A stretch of DNA of 64,000 nucleotides, from NCBI GenBank assembly GCA_031841125.1, contig CM063109.1, positions 67,958,914 through 68,022,913 on the forward strand, in the 5' to 3' direction. Both the position numbers and the translations under genes were made by a program. Positions 61,840 to 64,000 of this stretch are shown one piece after another (the first letter of the stretch is position 1; each line of letters begins with the position of its first letter). Under the pieces are notes generated by a model that was given only the letters and a program-made list of their open reading frames with translations, was not told the origin of the DNA and did no database searches. This stretch comes from Acanthococcus lagerstroemiae (taxonomy: Eukaryota; Arthropoda; Insecta; Hemiptera; Eriococcidae).

Positions 61840-62230
61840 CACGCAGCAAGTACTCGGAACGAAGCCCGTGGTCGCGGCCAGCCGCCACAGAAAGCGTACA
61901 TTTCCTCCGGTTTCAACCGGTTGCTGATTGGCTGTCCGCCGGCGTACCATCTTTTCCGCCATTGGTCGAAAGTAAATTTATTCCGTCGCGGTATTGTAAT
62001 CGCGCGGAAAACGGGATGCGTTTCGCGCAAATTCGGAAAACTCTGTTCGCTTCCATTCGCGAACAAATGCTGGCGTATCGTGCGCGATGAAACCGAGTGA
62101 AACTCGTTGCCAACCGGTTTACGAGATAATTTTATCATTACGCGTCAGCGGCGATGCGCCGTATTCGACAGCGAAGGAAAATTTGGCAAACGACAGAGCA
62201 CAAATGGGAACCGAAAGCGGTTGGCTCAGA
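61840..62230 (-). promoter_or_regulatory. CpG-rich region with two CCAAT boxes, candidate promoter
   Basis: This is the sharpest CpG-rich island in the window (CGCGG, GTCGCG, CGCGCG, GCGTTTCGCG). It contains two ATTGG words (61927 and 61961), which read CCAAT on the minus strand. Further left, at 61341-61350, the minus strand reads CTAG|GTGAGT, a good splice donor, so a minus-strand noncoding first exon ending at 61347 can be proposed. No protein is recognised on that side. This is the best candidate in the window for a host gene control region. Confidence 0.3.
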
Positions 62231-62744
62231 GGCGGCGTTAGCATTGGCCAAGCCTTACGCTAAATATTACACACGATAGAAAGATAGGCTCAAGCAAGGC
62301 AGGATTCAGGCTTCTGAGGCCCTCGGGCCCGGACAGTATAAGGGCACACATGCTCCAACATACGTAGAATTCAACATGACTCGTATAAATTAATGTTCGA
62401 AAATCAATTTCTTCACTCTGAAATGAGCTAAACCAAATTTTGAGGGTGTTGCGCAGAAAGGGCCAATCTGAATTTCCTTCTCCATTGGCTCAAACTGAAA
62501 TTAGGAAAATCATAGACGTTCAAAAAGACCACACTTAGAGCCAAAGTGCTAGAAACGTGTGGACCAAACTGCTCTCTTAAGCATAGAAAAGGTCAAAATG
62601 TTCAACGTTCAGGGGCCTAACTGCTAGTTGAATAATCGAAAAGACCAAACTACACACAATATTTCAATCGCAACCTTCAGACTATTTTTATTTGCAACTC
62701 GAACTGATTCCAAGTAACGTAAAACCAACACTACTTAACAGTAT
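62231..62744. other. gene-free stretch
   Basis: Nothing recognised. A GGCCCTCGGGCCC palindromic word lies near 62321. Confidence 0.4.
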
Positions 62745-63123
62745 AAAAAACAATGGGATGAAAGCATACTGGGCACAGAAGAGCATTTTTCTAGGCAACA
62801 TACCAACAAAGATGGAAGATGAAGTATGAGAGAGTTGTATTCAACCTGTATTAACATTGGGCAACAACCACAACAAACATACGTAATCTCTAAACTACCA
62901 GCAAGCTGGAGAGGAGCATTCTGAGGACATAAAGAAATCCGACAAAATAGAAAACTCCAAGATGAGAGCAAGAACAGGAATACGAGTAAGAGACGTGGGC
63001 TACACAATTAAATAAAAATTAAAGTGGAATTACGCAGGCCATACAGCCAGGCATGAGGAGAGATGGACCAAGAAAATTGTGAGATGGACACCGAGGGAAG
63101 GGAAAAGTCTGAGAGGAGCAGTG
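62745..63123 (+). pseudogene. third LINE, C-terminal reverse transcriptase remnant
   Basis: Pieces in shifting frames spell the C-terminal region of a LINE polyprotein. KSIFLGNIPTKMEDEV-stop-ESCIQPVLT corresponds to the KVFxSCxLPVLTYG block. It is followed by KMRARTGIRVRDVG, KLKWNYAGHTAR (the KLKWxWAGHIAR block) and ERWTKKIVRWTPREGK. This order is typical of the endonuclease-reverse transcriptase LINEs of insects (RTE/CR1-like). Only the last roughly 120 codons remain. It ends abruptly at CAGTGGTGTAGG (63119), which could be a hAT-type terminus with no partner found. Confidence 0.65.
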
Positions 63124-63170
63124 GTGTAGGCACATATATAAGGGTTTTTGGGGTTAAAACCCATCCCAAG

Positions 63171-63174
<4 letters not shown>

Positions 63175-63201
<27 letters not shown>
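63175..63201. repeat. poly(A) run
   Basis: 27 consecutive A, about 50 bases after the third LINE remnant; it could belong to a decayed retroelement tail. Confidence 0.9.
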
Positions 63202-63312
63202 CTTGAAGAATTGCAGTTTTGAAAAAAGAATGATGTACGACATCCAGGATTACATTATTTATTTCAACGTTTAAATACAGTATAACGTTCCTCTAAATTT
63301 GGTACCAAAAAT

Positions 63313-63492
63313 CAGGGCCACTGAGAGGGAGGGAGGGTACTTTCCCCCCGGGCCTGGGTTTTTTGAGAGGGTCCGCAGAGTCACAGAAATTATAATTATC
63401 AAATAGAAAATATGCCTTTTTACGAGCAAATAATTTCAGTGTAGGCCCGCAGATTTTTCCCCCCGGGGCCGGTTTGGCTCTTGGCGGCTCTG
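63313..63492. mobile_element. hAT-type MITE, 180 bp
   Basis: An exact 8-bp duplication CCAAAAAT (63305-63312 and 63493-63500) flanks ends CAGGGCCACTGAGAG and, reverse-complemented, CAGAGCCGCCAAGAG (11 of 15). CCCCCCGGG words occur in both halves. No coding content. Confidence 0.85.
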
Positions 63493-63500
63493 CCAAAAAT

Positions 63501-64000
63501 TCCACAAAAATGAACCCTCCCCCAACAATGCCTAGAACAACCATTCTTCTCTACTTTCGACTCATATAATATTTTTAGAGATCGTACCATTTTCCAAAAA
63601 GTAATAATCTTTTATTGTTTGATTACTTATAATATTTTGCTCAAAATAAAACCAAATTTTCTCTAATTCAAAATTTTCTAACAAGTCTTTCTTATGTTGT
63701 TACATTTTTACAGCGCAGCAGATTTATTGTGACATCATCCCAACAAAAGACTAGTTGATATGTGGGACATTTGACCGTATTTCCACACTCCAGCAATGGA
63801 AAAAGATGTAACAAAAAAAACAAACAAAAAAAAACAAAAAAAAACGAGACAAACAAGCCACGTACATGACGAAAACATTGATCATGCCAACTAGCTCGAA
63901 GTAAGCAGAGGGTCATGAAGGAATGGGGAATTCTGAGGAGGCTGCAACTGAGGTCAAAAATAGGATCCTCTGACTCCACGGCACCGAACGATCTAAGATT
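63501..64000. other. gene-free stretch
   Basis: Nothing recognised; A-rich run with AAAC repeats near 63815-63845. Confidence 0.4.

Noticed and set aside
63119..63322. hAT element starting at CAGTGGTGTAGG and ending at GGCCACTG
   Set aside because: The flanks GAGAGGAG and AGAGGGAG are low complexity and do not match exactly, and the supposed right end overlaps a better supported MITE with an exact duplication.
1..64000. Endogenous viral sequence or a bacterial-type defence system
   Set aside because: I looked for capsid, polymerase, integrase and nuclease motifs on both strands; only non-LTR reverse transcriptases and DNA transposases were recognised.

Overview
This is an AT-rich animal nuclear genome fragment, very probably from an insect. 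The pattern of repeat families and the frequent TACGAGTA-type words suggest a hemipteran, but that part is inference. I found no intact host protein-coding gene. Almost everything recognisable is a decayed transposable element or a tandem or inverted repeat, set in gene-free AT-rich DNA.

Layout. 0-7.6 kb: two degenerate short-period satellites (about 0.8-1.45 and 2.7-3.6 kb) and a tRNA-derived SINE. 7.6-8.6 kb: a short MULE-type DNA transposon with the C-terminus of its transposase, itself split by a fold-back insertion. 9.1-10.0 kb: a 91-bp tandem duplication and a 240-bp near-perfect fold-back. 10.3-13.9 kb: an R1-clade LINE whose reverse transcriptase is broken, interrupted near its C-terminus by a FLYWCH-MULE transposon with a 9-bp target duplication. 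14-18 kb: CpG-richer unassigned DNA with weak candidate coding and promoter signals. 18.3-20.5 kb: a hAT-like element with 8-bp duplication, holding a TA-flanked (pogo-like) element. 20.6-21.8 kb: a third MULE remnant with a CCCGAAT motif array. 21.9-23.5 kb: a Tigger/pogo transposase pseudogene split by a hAT-type MITE. 24.6-25.5 kb: a hAT element with remains of its dimerisation domain. 29-30 kb: a hAT MITE and another degenerate satellite. 34.5 and 39.1 kb: two more SINE copies, each with a 13-bp target duplication. 38-48.5 kb: palindromes, a fold-back array, a GACCAAAT satellite, MITEs and motif arrays. 50-51 kb: a second LINE, split by a hAT MITE. 53-53.6 kb: a diverged tandem repeat of about 145 bp. 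55.2 kb: a MITE. 61-62.2 kb: a CpG-rich, CCAAT-containing region that could be a host promoter. 62.7-63.5 kb: a third LINE tail and a hAT MITE.

The most interesting points are: (1) at least five nested insertions that can be read to the base from target duplications; (2) the ends of three different MULE elements carry arrays of a short element-specific motif, phased at about 32-33 bp (or half of that), which look like transposase binding arrays; (3) four dispersed degenerate satellites with a 10-11 bp period. All family assignments come from reading motifs by eye; no search was run.
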